From positions 1 through 64,000 of the forward strand of contig CAYZJH010000002.1 in assembly GCA_964478625.1 (NCBI GenBank): a DNA stretch of 64,000 bases, read 5' to 3'. This stretch comes from SKZT01 sp964478625 (lineage in GTDB: Bacteria; Desulfobacterota; Desulfobacteria; Desulfobacterales; SKZT01). Position numbers and translations under genes: made by a program. Below, in pieces: positions 34,823-43,365 of this stretch. A model generated the notes under the pieces. That model made no database searches and had not been told where the DNA came from. It saw only the letters and a list, made by a program, of their open reading frames with translations. How positions within the stretch are numbered: the first letter of the stretch is position 1; every line of letters begins with the position of its first letter.

Positions 34823-35380
34823 TTAAGAACTTTTATTTTCTTCAAATTCATCCATCCATGACAAAAACTTTTGCACTTTATCATGGCCATGGATAGAGAG
34901 GCTTTGAAGAATTTCCTCGGTTGTTTTTTCCTTTTTATCAGCGCCTGTTTTTGAAAAAAATTTGTCGGAATAGCACACGATTTTTTCTTCAAGTGTCAAG
35001 GGCACCATATTCCGAAGGGGAAGCGGGAGTTTTTGCTGAAGGATATCTTCTTTGGTCAGCCCCACACCGATATGCCTTTCGCATACCATTGCATGGCGAA
35101 AAAGGCCGAGTTTTTCCAGCATGACCCGGCCCAAAATTCCATGCACAATATACGGGTGGTTTCCAAAGCTTCCCAATCGAGGCAAATTGGTATATATCAT
35201 GCCGATATCATGAAGCATTGCAGATTCATAAATAAAATCCCGGTCCGGTTGTAGGGTTGCCAGGCGATCTGCAACGGCCAGGGCCTTTTTGGCTACTTGC
35301 AGACCGTGTTCAACCAAAACATGATAGAGCCTTGTTTGAGGTGTATAAAATTTAGAAATAATTCCTATGCAATCGAGCAT
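34823..35380 (-). CDS. HD-domain phosphohydrolase-like protein
   Basis: A 185-aa stand-alone HD-superfamily protein. Metal residues are visible: H24 in LVEHGLQVAKKAL, HD in SAMLHDIGMIY, a third His in VHGILG, and HAMVCERHIG; D near residue 135 in VCYSDKFFS. The fold hydrolyses nucleotides or phospho-substrates in most relatives; the substrate here cannot be told. The start codon at 35380 has no strong ribosome site. It sits upstream of the CBS-ACT gene in the same direction (about 80 bp apart). Confidence 0.8.
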   Translation of the reverse strand: MLDCIGIISKFYTPQTRLYHVLVEHGLQVAKKALAVADRLATLQPDRDFIYESAMLHDIGMIYTNLPRLGSFGNHPYIVHGILGRVMLEKLGLFRHAMVCERHIGVGLTKEDILQQKLPLPLRNMVPLTLEEKIVCYSDKFFSKTGADKKEKTTEEILQSLSIHGHDKVQKFLSWMDEFEENKSS

Positions 35381-35460
35381 GAGCGAAGTTTTCTGATTAT
35401 CCCGGCAGTCTTAAGTTCCAATAAGTATTTGGAGTTAATGATAATCGATTTTATTGTTTC

Positions 35461-35560
35461 GTCATTCCGGCGAAGGCCGGGCACCAAGTGAAGCGTAGCG
35501 CTATCCAGGTGGATTAGGGAAGCTTTTTTTCTGGATGCCTGATCAAGTCCGGCATGACGG
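35461..35560. repeat. Dispersed palindromic intergenic repeat, family A copy 3 (best preserved)
   Basis: Starts GTCATTCCGGCGAAGGCCGG and ends GATCAAGTCCGGCATGACGG. The outer ends are inverted (GTCATTCCGG and CCGGCATGAC), so the element can fold on itself. Diverged copies lie at 11751-11861 and 32051-32148. Confidence 0.8.
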
Positions 35561-35619
35561 AGAACTTTGTACTGTCAAGTGATTATAACCTTCCGATTTC
35601 AGCCTTATTTTCGAAAATT

Positions 35620-36721
35620 TTACCCGGAATTTCCAGTCAGCAATACACCCTCGATAAACGGATCGATATGACCATCGAGTACGGACTGGACATTTCCGAT
35701 ATCCAGGTCAATCCTGTGATCCTTAACCATCTGGTAGGGATGAAGAATATATGAGCGAATCTGGCTTCCCCAGGCGATCTCATCTTTACCGTCGTGAATT
35801 TCCTGCAATTTTTCGTCCTGTTTTTGTTTTTCTCGCTGATACAAACGCGCTTTCAGAACCTTCATTGCAAGATCCTTATTCCGATGCTGAGATTTTTCCT
35901 GCTGACATTGTACCACAATGCCGGTGGGAAGATGGGTGAGCCTGACGGCGCTGCTGGTTTTATTGACATGTTGTCCGCCGGCACCGCTGGCTCTGAAAAC
36001 ATCGACTCGAATGTCTTTATCTTCGATTTCAACGACTATTTCGCTATCCAATTCAGGATAGACAAAAACGGATGCAAAAGAAGTGTGCCGTTTCCCGCTG
36101 GCATTGAATGGTGATATCCGAACAAGGCGATGAACGCCGGTTTCCGTTTTCAGATAACCGTAGGCGTAATCCCCGCTTACGGTGAAAGTGGCACTTTTTA
36201 TCCCGGCCTCATCTCCTGGTTGGTAATCAATAATCTCCGATTCAAACCCTTTTTGCTCCACATACCTTAAATACATTCGGAACAGCATTTCAGCCCAGTC
36301 CTGAGCTTCGGTTCCGCCGGCCCCTGCATTAATGGATACGATCGCATTGCTGGCATCGTCTTCACCATTTAATATCAGCTCCAACGACAATTTTTTAAGT
36401 TTTTGATCAAGACTTTTGATTAAAGTTCCAACCTCTTTGATACTTTCCTGGTCGGATTCTTCTTCACCCAGTTCCAGAAGGACCTGGCTGTCTTCCAGTT
36501 CTTTTTCCAGGGAGGTGATTTTTTCTACCTGGTGTGAAATAAAAGACCGCTCCTTTAAAATGGGTTTTGTCTGTTCAGGATTATCCCAAAAACCATCCCT
36601 GGAAATCAGCGATTCAATTTCTTCCAACCGTTTTTTTTTTGATGACAGGTCAAAGATAGCCTTTCAACTGGTCTAATTTTTGATCCAACCCCTTTATTGA
36701 CTGTTTGAATTCTTCTATCAT
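35620..36721 (-). CDS. prfB: Peptide chain release factor 2, expressed through programmed +1 frameshift
   Basis: RF2 recognises UAA/UGA and triggers peptide release. The reading frame opens at ATG 36721 (GGAGGAAACCAA before it) with MIEEFKQSIKGLDQKLDQLKGYL and meets an in-frame TGA at 36650-36652. The site is CTT TGA C, the classical autoregulatory slippery site; a +1 shift continues as DLSSKKKRLEEIESLISRDG. The stimulatory SD-like element is weaker than in E. coli (GAAAGGC). A run of ten A follows downstream (36631-36640). The main part has SPFNASGKRH and the GGQ release motif (GAGGQHVNKTSS). Annotators who miss the shift start it at TTG 36627. It follows lnt on the same strand. Confidence 0.95.
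36650..36655 (-). promoter_or_regulatory. RF2 programmed frameshift site CTTTGA
   Basis: CTT at 36653-36655 and in-frame TGA at 36650-36652, followed by C: the conserved recoding site. Low RF2 slows reading of UGA and promotes the +1 slip, giving autoregulation. Confidence 0.93.
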
Positions 36722-36777
36722 TTGGTTTCCTCCTTAATTTTCATCATTAGAATTATAAATCGGATCATCAATTTTTT

Positions 36778-38328
36778 TCACCGTTTTTTGCCCCGGTAAT
36801 TGCCGGCAAAAATCAGAATAACGGATATGATGGTACAGGCAACGGCAAAAAGATCTCCTATAAGAGTATAAACGCTGTATTTACGATAAACAGGAATGCT
36901 CTCGGTCAATATGGCGTCTTCAAAAAGAGCAGATCGGCTCAAAACCCTTCCCGCCGGATCGATAAATCCGCTAATGCCTGTGTTTGCGGCTCGTACCAGT
37001 GACCTTCGATTTTCAACAGCCCTGAAAACAGCCATTGAAAAATGCTGATAAGGTGCCGATGTTTTACCGAACCAGGCATCATTGGTGATATTGATGATAA
37101 TGTCAGCACCATTTTGTACCATAGCCCTGGAAAGGGCGGGAAAGATGATCTCAAAACAAATTTGTATACCCAGCTTTTCATCTTGCCAGGAAAGGGTCCC
37201 TCCTTTTTTTCCGGATTTAAAATCACCTACGTGATCGACCATTTTCCCAAGAAACGGGAGCCATTGTTTAAAAGGAACATACTCTCCAAAAGGGACTAAA
37301 TGGACCTTGTCATATTTATGAATATCCTCTGAGTCAGGCTCAATTAAATACGCACTGTTATAATAGTTGATTTCTTCTTTAGTTTTGTCATACGTGAAAG
37401 AAGGACTTCCGATTAAAAAATCCTTTCCCATTGCCGTCACGGCATCCATGACCATTTTTGAAAGCATCTCATCGTAAAGAAAGTAAAAAGGGGTTGCCGT
37501 CTCAGGCCATACGATCAGGTCCGGATCATGTTTTTCCGCTGAAAGGGACAGATTGATGTATTTTTGGGTGGTTTCCAGCTGAAATGCCGGATCCCATTTA
37601 ATCGCCTGATCGATATTGCCTTGAATAGCCGTGATTCGACGAATATCCACCTCTGAAAGTTTCCGGTCAAAATTTGATACCTGCCATTTTCCATAAGTCC
37701 AGACAATCACCAACAGGAAAATGAATACAAGTAAAGGTTGAAACCTTCTGAATTGAATGAATCGACTGCCGGATTTTTTGGTTTTTTCGGTGGTATCCAA
37801 AGCTAAAAAGACCGCAACACTAGATAAAGCCATCAAAAAACTGACGCCGTATACGCCAAATATATCCGAAATCTGAATGATATGCAATTGGTTGTACTGG
37901 GAGTACCCCATAAAGGACCATGGAAAGCCGGTAAATAAGAATCCGCGGATGTACTCCAGGCAAACCCAGAATACAGGTACGGCTGCAAGACAGCCCCAGG
38001 ATAATCGGTCAATCCATCGGGTCATCAGCGCAGCAAACAAACCCATATAAATTGCCATATAGGCTGAGAGCAAAAATAAAACCGGTATGGCCAGATAAAA
38101 TGGAATTCCCCCATAAGTTTGCATGGTGTAAAACAGCCAGTATAAAAGGGTCAGAAAATGGGCAAGGCCGGCTGCAAACCCGATCCGAAAAGCCTTTCCG
38201 ACCGCGATGCCTTTAATCGCCATCAACAGCGGAACCAGGGCGAACCATCCCAGATACCAGAATCCCATTTTGGGAAATGAAGCCGTCAGCATTACACCGC
38301 TTAAGACGGCCCAAAACCAGTTTTTCAT
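36778..38328 (-). CDS. lnt: Apolipoprotein N-acyltransferase
   Basis: Lnt adds the third acyl chain to outer-membrane lipoproteins. About 516 aa from ATG 38328 (AGGTG eight bases upstream), close to E. coli Lnt (512 aa); an in-frame ATG at 38409 has no ribosome site. The N-terminal half holds six or so membrane segments; the C-terminal nitrilase domain has all three catalytic residues: Glu in VWPETATPFYF, Lys in YDKVHLVPFGEYVP and Cys in GIQICFEIIFP. It is probably co-transcribed with prfB 56 bp downstream. It fits the diderm envelope and the lipoprotein at 9342. Confidence 0.95.
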   Translation of the reverse strand: MKNWFWAVLSGVMLTASFPKMGFWYLGWFALVPLLMAIKGIAVGKAFRIGFAAGLAHFLTLLYWLFYTMQTYGGIPFYLAIPVLFLLSAYMAIYMGLFAALMTRWIDRLSWGCLAAVPVFWVCLEYIRGFLFTGFPWSFMGYSQYNQLHIIQISDIFGVYGVSFLMALSSVAVFLALDTTEKTKKSGSRFIQFRRFQPLLVFIFLLVIVWTYGKWQVSNFDRKLSEVDIRRITAIQGNIDQAIKWDPAFQLETTQKYINLSLSAEKHDPDLIVWPETATPFYFLYDEMLSKMVMDAVTAMGKDFLIGSPSFTYDKTKEEINYYNSAYLIEPDSEDIHKYDKVHLVPFGEYVPFKQWLPFLGKMVDHVGDFKSGKKGGTLSWQDEKLGIQICFEIIFPALSRAMVQNGADIIINITNDAWFGKTSAPYQHFSMAVFRAVENRRSLVRAANTGISGFIDPAGRVLSRSALFEDAILTESIPVYRKYSVYTLIGDLFAVACTIISVILIFAGNYRGKKR

Positions 38329-38571
38329 ACCCTTTACACCTGAAACCGATTTCAACTTCCAACACCATAAAAAAACCCGCACATCCAAAACAGCGCAGGT
38401 TATTTCCATTTAAACTTTTCGTGTATCAATCTGATTTAAAAATCATATTATTGTGAATTACCCGCATAGTGTCAATATTTTTTTCATAACCGGATGAATC
38501 TGGGTTGACGTAAAAGCTTCAAGAAGATAATCGTATGTCCGAACAAAAACACTTAATAGGAAACTCAGACA

Positions 38572-39576
38572 ATGAAACTCGGTATCATCGGTCTTCCAGG
38601 TTCAGGTAAGACCACAGTTTTTGAAGCGCTCAGTCAAACCATCAGCGATGTCGGAAAAAAGGAGGGAAGTCGCATATCAACGAGCAGTGTCCCTGACCAA
38701 CGGGTGGATATTCTGAGCCAGATCTACAATCCCAAAAAGACCACCTATGCAAAGGTCGAGTATCTCTTGCCCGGAAAACAAGACATGTTGCGAAGTGTAA
38801 GGGATTGTGACGCGCTGATTCATGTCATCAGAAATTTTAGTGTGTATGGCATAAAAGAACCGAATCCTTATGAGGATTTCAACAATCTGGATCAGGAACT
38901 GATACTGTCCGATCTGGTTGTTGCTGAAAAACGCCTTGAAAGGCTTCAGTCTGAAAACAAAAAAGGCAAGAAAGCCGATCCTGAAGAACTTTCAATGTTG
39001 AGCGAATGCTGCAAGTGTTTAAATGATGGAATCCCGCTTCGGAAATTCCCTCATATCGCTTCTGCACCAATGCTTCGGGGATTCGCATTTCTGACGGCCA
39101 AGCCCATGCTGGTGCTTTATAATAATGAGGATGACCAGGAGAGCCTCCCTGATATGAAGGAGTTGCCTGACCATGAGGATAGTTTGGTTATTCGGGCAAA
39201 ACTGGAACAGGAATTGGGTCAAATGTCGAAAGAAGAATCCGAGGAGTTCTTAAAGGAGTTCGGCATAGCAGCCTCAGCAAAAGACCGGGTAATCAGTAAA
39301 TCTTATGAATTGATGGGGCTTATATCTTTTTTCACTGTGGGAGATGATGAAGTCAGGGCGTGGACGATTAAAAAAGGTACACAGGCTTTAGATGCTGCAG
39401 AAGTTATACACACGGATCTGAAAAAAGGGTTTATCCGGGCCGAAGTTGTTTCCTATGATGATTTCATGGCTGCCGGTTCCATGACTGAGGCCAGAAAGCA
39501 AGGTAATGTGAGGCTCGAAGGGAAAACCTACGTGGTTTGCGACGGAGATATCATCAATGTGCGGTTTAACGTCTGA
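38572..39576 (+). CDS. YchF-like P-loop NTPase with C-terminal TGS/DUF933 domain
   Basis: A 334-aa relative of the ribosome-binding ATPase YchF. P-loop GLPGSGKTT (residues 7-15) replaces the usual GLPNVGKST. The switch II DxAG motif of YchF is missing: the equivalent stretch reads VEYLLPGKQDMLRSVRDCDALIHVIRNF. The C-terminal part (ISFFTVGDDEVRAWTIKKGTQALDAAEVIHTDLKKGFIRAEVVS) is a good match to the YchF TGS domain. So it is probably a divergent paralogue, not the housekeeping YchF. A TTGACG at 38505 and GATAAT at 38526 (15-bp spacing) may be its promoter. Confidence 0.85.
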   Translation: MKLGIIGLPGSGKTTVFEALSQTISDVGKKEGSRISTSSVPDQRVDILSQIYNPKKTTYAKVEYLLPGKQDMLRSVRDCDALIHVIRNFSVYGIKEPNPYEDFNNLDQELILSDLVVAEKRLERLQSENKKGKKADPEELSMLSECCKCLNDGIPLRKFPHIASAPMLRGFAFLTAKPMLVLYNNEDDQESLPDMKELPDHEDSLVIRAKLEQELGQMSKEESEEFLKEFGIAASAKDRVISKSYELMGLISFFTVGDDEVRAWTIKKGTQALDAAEVIHTDLKKGFIRAEVVSYDDFMAAGSMTEARKQGNVRLEGKTYVVCDGDIINVRFNV

Positions 39577-39606
39577 TTGGATGGAATCCGGTTCGATATA
39601 AGCGAA

Positions 39607-40113
39607 TCAGTATAATCCAAATTCGGCCAGGCATTGGTAAAGTCCGGAACTTTTTAATTTCAGTCTCATAAACTCGGAGATTGTCGGCTGAAAAGGACGT
39701 TTGAGCAGAGTCATGGATGCTTCCCTTGGGGTTCGAGCTGCTTTAAGATCATTGCAAATTTTGCAGCAGGCAACACAATTATCAAAATCGGTTTTTCCGC
39801 CTCTTGAGCGTGGGATAATATGGTCTATGGTGAGGGTTTTGCTTTTTGTTCCACAGTAACAACATCTGTGCTCATCGCGGGCCAGAACATTTTTTTTACT
39901 GTAAGGTACCTTGTGGCGATAGACCATCCGGACGATTTTTATGAGAATCACAACAGCGGGTGCTTTGAATACTTTTTCAACGCATTTGATGACATGGTCC
40001 GAATATTTCAAGACTTTGACTTTTTCGGCCAAGACAAGATTAATCGCTCTTTTCCAGCTGACCGTACAAAGATAGGAAAAATCGCCGTTTAAGACGATGC
40101 ATGAAGTATTCAT
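39607..40113 (-). CDS. HNH endonuclease family protein
   Basis: A 168-aa protein with a C-terminal HNH nuclease: zinc pair CCYCG, catalytic LTIDHIIPRSRGGKTDFDNCVACCKICNDLKA with the second zinc pair CxxC. The N-terminal 70 residues (MNTSCIVLNGDFSYLCTVSWKRAINLVL) match the widespread stand-alone HNH family found in many free-living bacteria. Its target and role are not established; a repair or defence role is possible. It is convergent with the YchF-like gene and monocistronic. Confidence 0.9.
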   Translation of the reverse strand: MNTSCIVLNGDFSYLCTVSWKRAINLVLAEKVKVLKYSDHVIKCVEKVFKAPAVVILIKIVRMVYRHKVPYSKKNVLARDEHRCCYCGTKSKTLTIDHIIPRSRGGKTDFDNCVACCKICNDLKAARTPREASMTLLKRPFQPTISEFMRLKLKSSGLYQCLAEFGLY

Positions 40114-40255
40114 GGCTGCAATAAAAATGAGAAGTTGTCGTTTTTTCTTAACCTGATGACGACTTTTTACAATTCGATGTATTCATACCCGAGTTTTGAA
40201 AAAAAAACAACAGGAATATCCAATACGGTATTACGGCAGCGTGCCATTTACGTTT

Positions 40256-42109
40256 TCAAAACACTTTCATTTCTCTTTCGTGTAATCTGAATACTACTCC
40301 ATGGGCCCATTTGGCCAGTTGCGCGATTGCGTTGGAATTGACATCGGGTCGGGCATCCGCGGCATTGAACCACAGTTTTCCCTCTAGAGGTATCCCAAGG
40401 GCACAAATATGGTGGTGATGGGAACCATCTTGAGCAATGAGATGAAAATCAGGGGTTACATCTAATCCCCCCATTTCAAAAGTATCTGTTTCATCTTCAT
40501 TTACATAGGTACGAATCATTTGGCGTTTAAAAAGGTTTTGGATCAGTTCCGAAGTGTCGTTAGGATTGTCAACACTGTGAATGCGACCATTGATAACATG
40601 CTGGACAAACCTTTTTGAACCGGGTATCTCTTGGCTTGAAATTTCAAAAACTCCGTCATTTTCATTAAACCCAATCCGAGGAGAAGGCCCTGAAAAGAAA
40701 AGATAACCTTTTTCAGCCAGGATCAGCATTTCACGAACACTTTGAATGGGAGGACCGACTGCGATGCGGTTGTTTGTGCGGTCGAATTTTCTTTTGAGTT
40801 GCCGGTGCGATCTTGCGGTCAGGCCGCCATGGTCGACCGCGGACCTGAGGATATCCCTGAGATCTCTCATGACCGAATCTATGGCATTCTTTAATGGGCT
40901 TGTCATGTTGCCTTTTTCTGCTTCCAGAAGATCCTTTCGAATTTGTTCCATGACAAAGCCGGTATAATGATCCAAAGATTTGAAGAGCGGATTTCCAGGT
41001 TTTCTATTTGTCTCAAGCCGCCATAATGGGTTTTCAAGATCTTGCCAATAAAATCGGTTTTCCGGATCGACGCATTTTTCAATTAAGGCGGATCTTAGGG
41101 ATGCATTTGAGCAGGCAAGGTATTGGTCTGCGAAATGGTCTCCGAGCATTGTTTTATAAAATACATATTCCATTTCCTGAAGAATTACAGGAAACAGGTC
41201 TTTTTCAAAGTCAAGTTTACTTTTCTCTTTTTTTAGCTTTTTAATATAATCGGCCGTAAATATTTTTCCCTGATATTGGCTGGTTTTTTGGTTAAAACCC
41301 CGCGCACAGTAGGGTAAACCGATTCTCGAGCCGATAATCACGCGGGGTTCCCTTCCACTTGGAATATAGTTTCCGTTTTTGAAAGTTCCTCCGCGTCCGT
41401 ATGTGAACCCCTTAATAATATCAATGGCAGTCAGACCCATGCCGATCACATAGACCCAATCATTCGGCGGAATATATTGAAGTTTTTCAGATATCGGATA
41501 TGCCGTATGAAGATAAGAAATATTGTTTCCCCTTTGTTGTTGTTTTTCCGCGAAGATATGGCAGGAATCTTCAAGAGAACCCGGTATGATCCTGTTTTGG
41601 GCATGACCGGTAAGTAAAATGATTTCATGGGCCGTCAAGGTGTTTCCGTTGTCCAAAGTTACAACATGGAAGCCTTCGTTAAAAGGACTAATATCAACAG
41701 CTTGTGCATGATGGCGATGAAGAATTACTCCTCGGGGAAGTTTTTCCTCGGTCCAGTTAAATGCGGATGCCAGGTACTCACCGTGGAGCGCCCTTGGGGG
41801 GTAGTCATTTGTATCAAAATTATATCCTTTTTCGACTAAATAACCATAAAGGGTTTTTCTGGATTCAGAGGAACGGGCTTCGATATCATCGTCTCCAAAG
41901 GCCGTGATTTGTCCGGCAACAGTATTCAAAAGCAAATAATGGGGCTGTGTGACGCTATGAATTCCACCTCCTCCAAATTTTCCTGATTTTTCAATGACGT
42001 GGATATTAACTTCATTTTTGAGAGGACGTTGTGAAAGTGCCAGTGAAATGCGCCTGAATCCATAAGTTCCCCGGGGGCCTGCACCGATAATAACAATGTG
42101 ATGGTTCAT
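40256..42109 (-). CDS. FAD/NAD(P)-binding protein (HpyO/NAD_binding_9 type)
   Basis: A 617-aa protein starting at ATG 42109 after GGAGGAAC. The N-terminal dinucleotide-binding motif is HIVIIGAGPRGTYGFRRI, followed by the family hallmark FGGGGIHSVTQPHYLLLNTVAGQI and a second Rossmann-like segment DWVYVIGMGLTAIDII. This fold is shared with FAD-dependent monooxygenase-like oxidoreductases of unknown substrate. The C-terminal 200 residues are less conserved. It is followed by its own intergenic space; an SDR gene lies upstream on the same strand 133 bp away, perhaps a linked oxidoreductase pair. Confidence 0.8.
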   Translation of the reverse strand: MNHHIVIIGAGPRGTYGFRRISLALSQRPLKNEVNIHVIEKSGKFGGGGIHSVTQPHYLLLNTVAGQITAFGDDDIEARSSESRKTLYGYLVEKGYNFDTNDYPPRALHGEYLASAFNWTEEKLPRGVILHRHHAQAVDISPFNEGFHVVTLDNGNTLTAHEIILLTGHAQNRIIPGSLEDSCHIFAEKQQQRGNNISYLHTAYPISEKLQYIPPNDWVYVIGMGLTAIDIIKGFTYGRGGTFKNGNYIPSGREPRVIIGSRIGLPYCARGFNQKTSQYQGKIFTADYIKKLKKEKSKLDFEKDLFPVILQEMEYVFYKTMLGDHFADQYLACSNASLRSALIEKCVDPENRFYWQDLENPLWRLETNRKPGNPLFKSLDHYTGFVMEQIRKDLLEAEKGNMTSPLKNAIDSVMRDLRDILRSAVDHGGLTARSHRQLKRKFDRTNNRIAVGPPIQSVREMLILAEKGYLFFSGPSPRIGFNENDGVFEISSQEIPGSKRFVQHVINGRIHSVDNPNDTSELIQNLFKRQMIRTYVNEDETDTFEMGGLDVTPDFHLIAQDGSHHHHICALGIPLEGKLWFNAADARPDVNSNAIAQLAKWAHGVVFRLHEREMKVF

Positions 42110-42242
42110 GTTCCTCCAATAAAAAAGGAAATACAATTTTCAAAAGGGATTTGAGTTTTCAAAACTCCTTTTTCAGTCAATTTTTTTGCCATACTTTCTC
42201 GCTGGGATCTGTCAGGTATTTTTCCTTAGAGAACATTTTTGA

Positions 42243-43031
42243 TCATCTGGGATCGCCTAAAAGGTCATAGGCCGGTTTAATAATATTCGGGTCATTATAC
42301 TCAACAAATTCGCCACTTAGTTCGTGTGGCGCCTTCAGGGCAAGCCAGGCAATAGAGCGGGCCGGAATCCAGGGTGGCTCCAGTTTTCCTTTTTGTTTTA
42401 AATTAATGAAATATCGTGAAAGCTCAGGAGGCATGACCTTCGAACCTTTTTCCCGAATAAGCGCCTGCATGTCCGTGTCCACCACACCGGGTCTGACCGC
42501 GATAGACGTAATCGAAGGTTCTTCTGCAGCCAACACGCGGGTCAGAAGAGTTAATCCTGCCTTGGAGGCGCAGTAAGCACTCCAGGTTGAAACAGGATTG
42601 ATTGCCGCCCCGCTGCTGATATTGATTATGCGTCCCCCTGATTCCCTTAGAGCCGGAATCGCTTTGCGGATCATATAAAATGGACCTATAAGATTGACAA
42701 GGATATTTTTTTCGAATTGTTCAGGATCGCATTCGGCAATTTTTGATATGGGTTCGATAATGCCGGCGTTGTTGACTAGAGCATCGATTCTACCGAATTG
42801 CCTGATTGTTTTTTCAATAATGGCATAGGATGCTTTCGGATCGGAAACATCTCCGGATAAGGATATTGCAATGCCACCATCTGCTTTGATTTTTTTTTCA
42901 AGTGATTCAAGTCTATCGGAGGAGCGAGCGGTCATGACCGCAATGGCTCCCGACCTGCTGACCCATCTGGCTACCCAGGCTCCGAGTCCTTTGGACGCGC
43001 CCGTAATAATGACGACAGATTGATTGTTCAT
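42243..43031 (-). CDS. Short-chain dehydrogenase/reductase
   Basis: A 262-aa classical SDR. Cofactor motif TGASKGLGAWVA, NNAG motif LVNNAGIIEP, catalytic Ser in NISSGAA and the YxxxK pair in SAYCASKAG. An arginine after the first helix and R38-like residue (TARSSDR) suggests NADP(H) preference. The substrate is not deducible; relatives include 3-oxoacyl reductases. AGGAGG precedes the ATG at 43031. It lies downstream of ppdK but behind a terminator, so is separately transcribed. Confidence 0.88.
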   Translation of the reverse strand: MNNQSVVIITGASKGLGAWVARWVSRSGAIAVMTARSSDRLESLEKKIKADGGIAISLSGDVSDPKASYAIIEKTIRQFGRIDALVNNAGIIEPISKIAECDPEQFEKNILVNLIGPFYMIRKAIPALRESGGRIINISSGAAINPVSTWSAYCASKAGLTLLTRVLAAEEPSITSIAVRPGVVDTDMQALIREKGSKVMPPELSRYFINLKQKGKLEPPWIPARSIAWLALKAPHELSGEFVEYNDPNIIKPAYDLLGDPR

Positions 43032-43300
43032 TCAAAATCCTCCTCACAAGACCTGGTTGGGTTTATCAAACAGATATTTACTCGAACTTGGTTTAAAATG
43101 AACCTCCCTGAAATGAATGTGGGATATTGAAAACAAAATACTATCCGTGAAAAAAATATCACCATGGATGTGACACAGAATATTTTCTCCTAGAATGATA
43201 TTTGAACCCGGTTTAATCCGTACCGGCTTTTTAACTTTAGAAAAAAGGATATCATCATTGTAAAAAAATAAAAACCCGGAACTGTTTTGGATTAAATCGG

Positions 43301-43342
43301 AAAAGCCGCGGTTAAACCTGAAGCTGAATTCCCGCGGCTTTT
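43301..43342 (-). terminator. Intrinsic terminator after ppdK
   Basis: AAAAGCCGCGG (43301-43311) pairs perfectly with CCGCGGCTTTT (43332-43342), an 11-bp stem with 20-nt loop and T-run on both strands. It lies 24 bp after the ppdK stop and can work in both directions. Confidence 0.85.
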
Positions 43343-43365
43343 TTCTGATATTTTTCGTTTGACGG

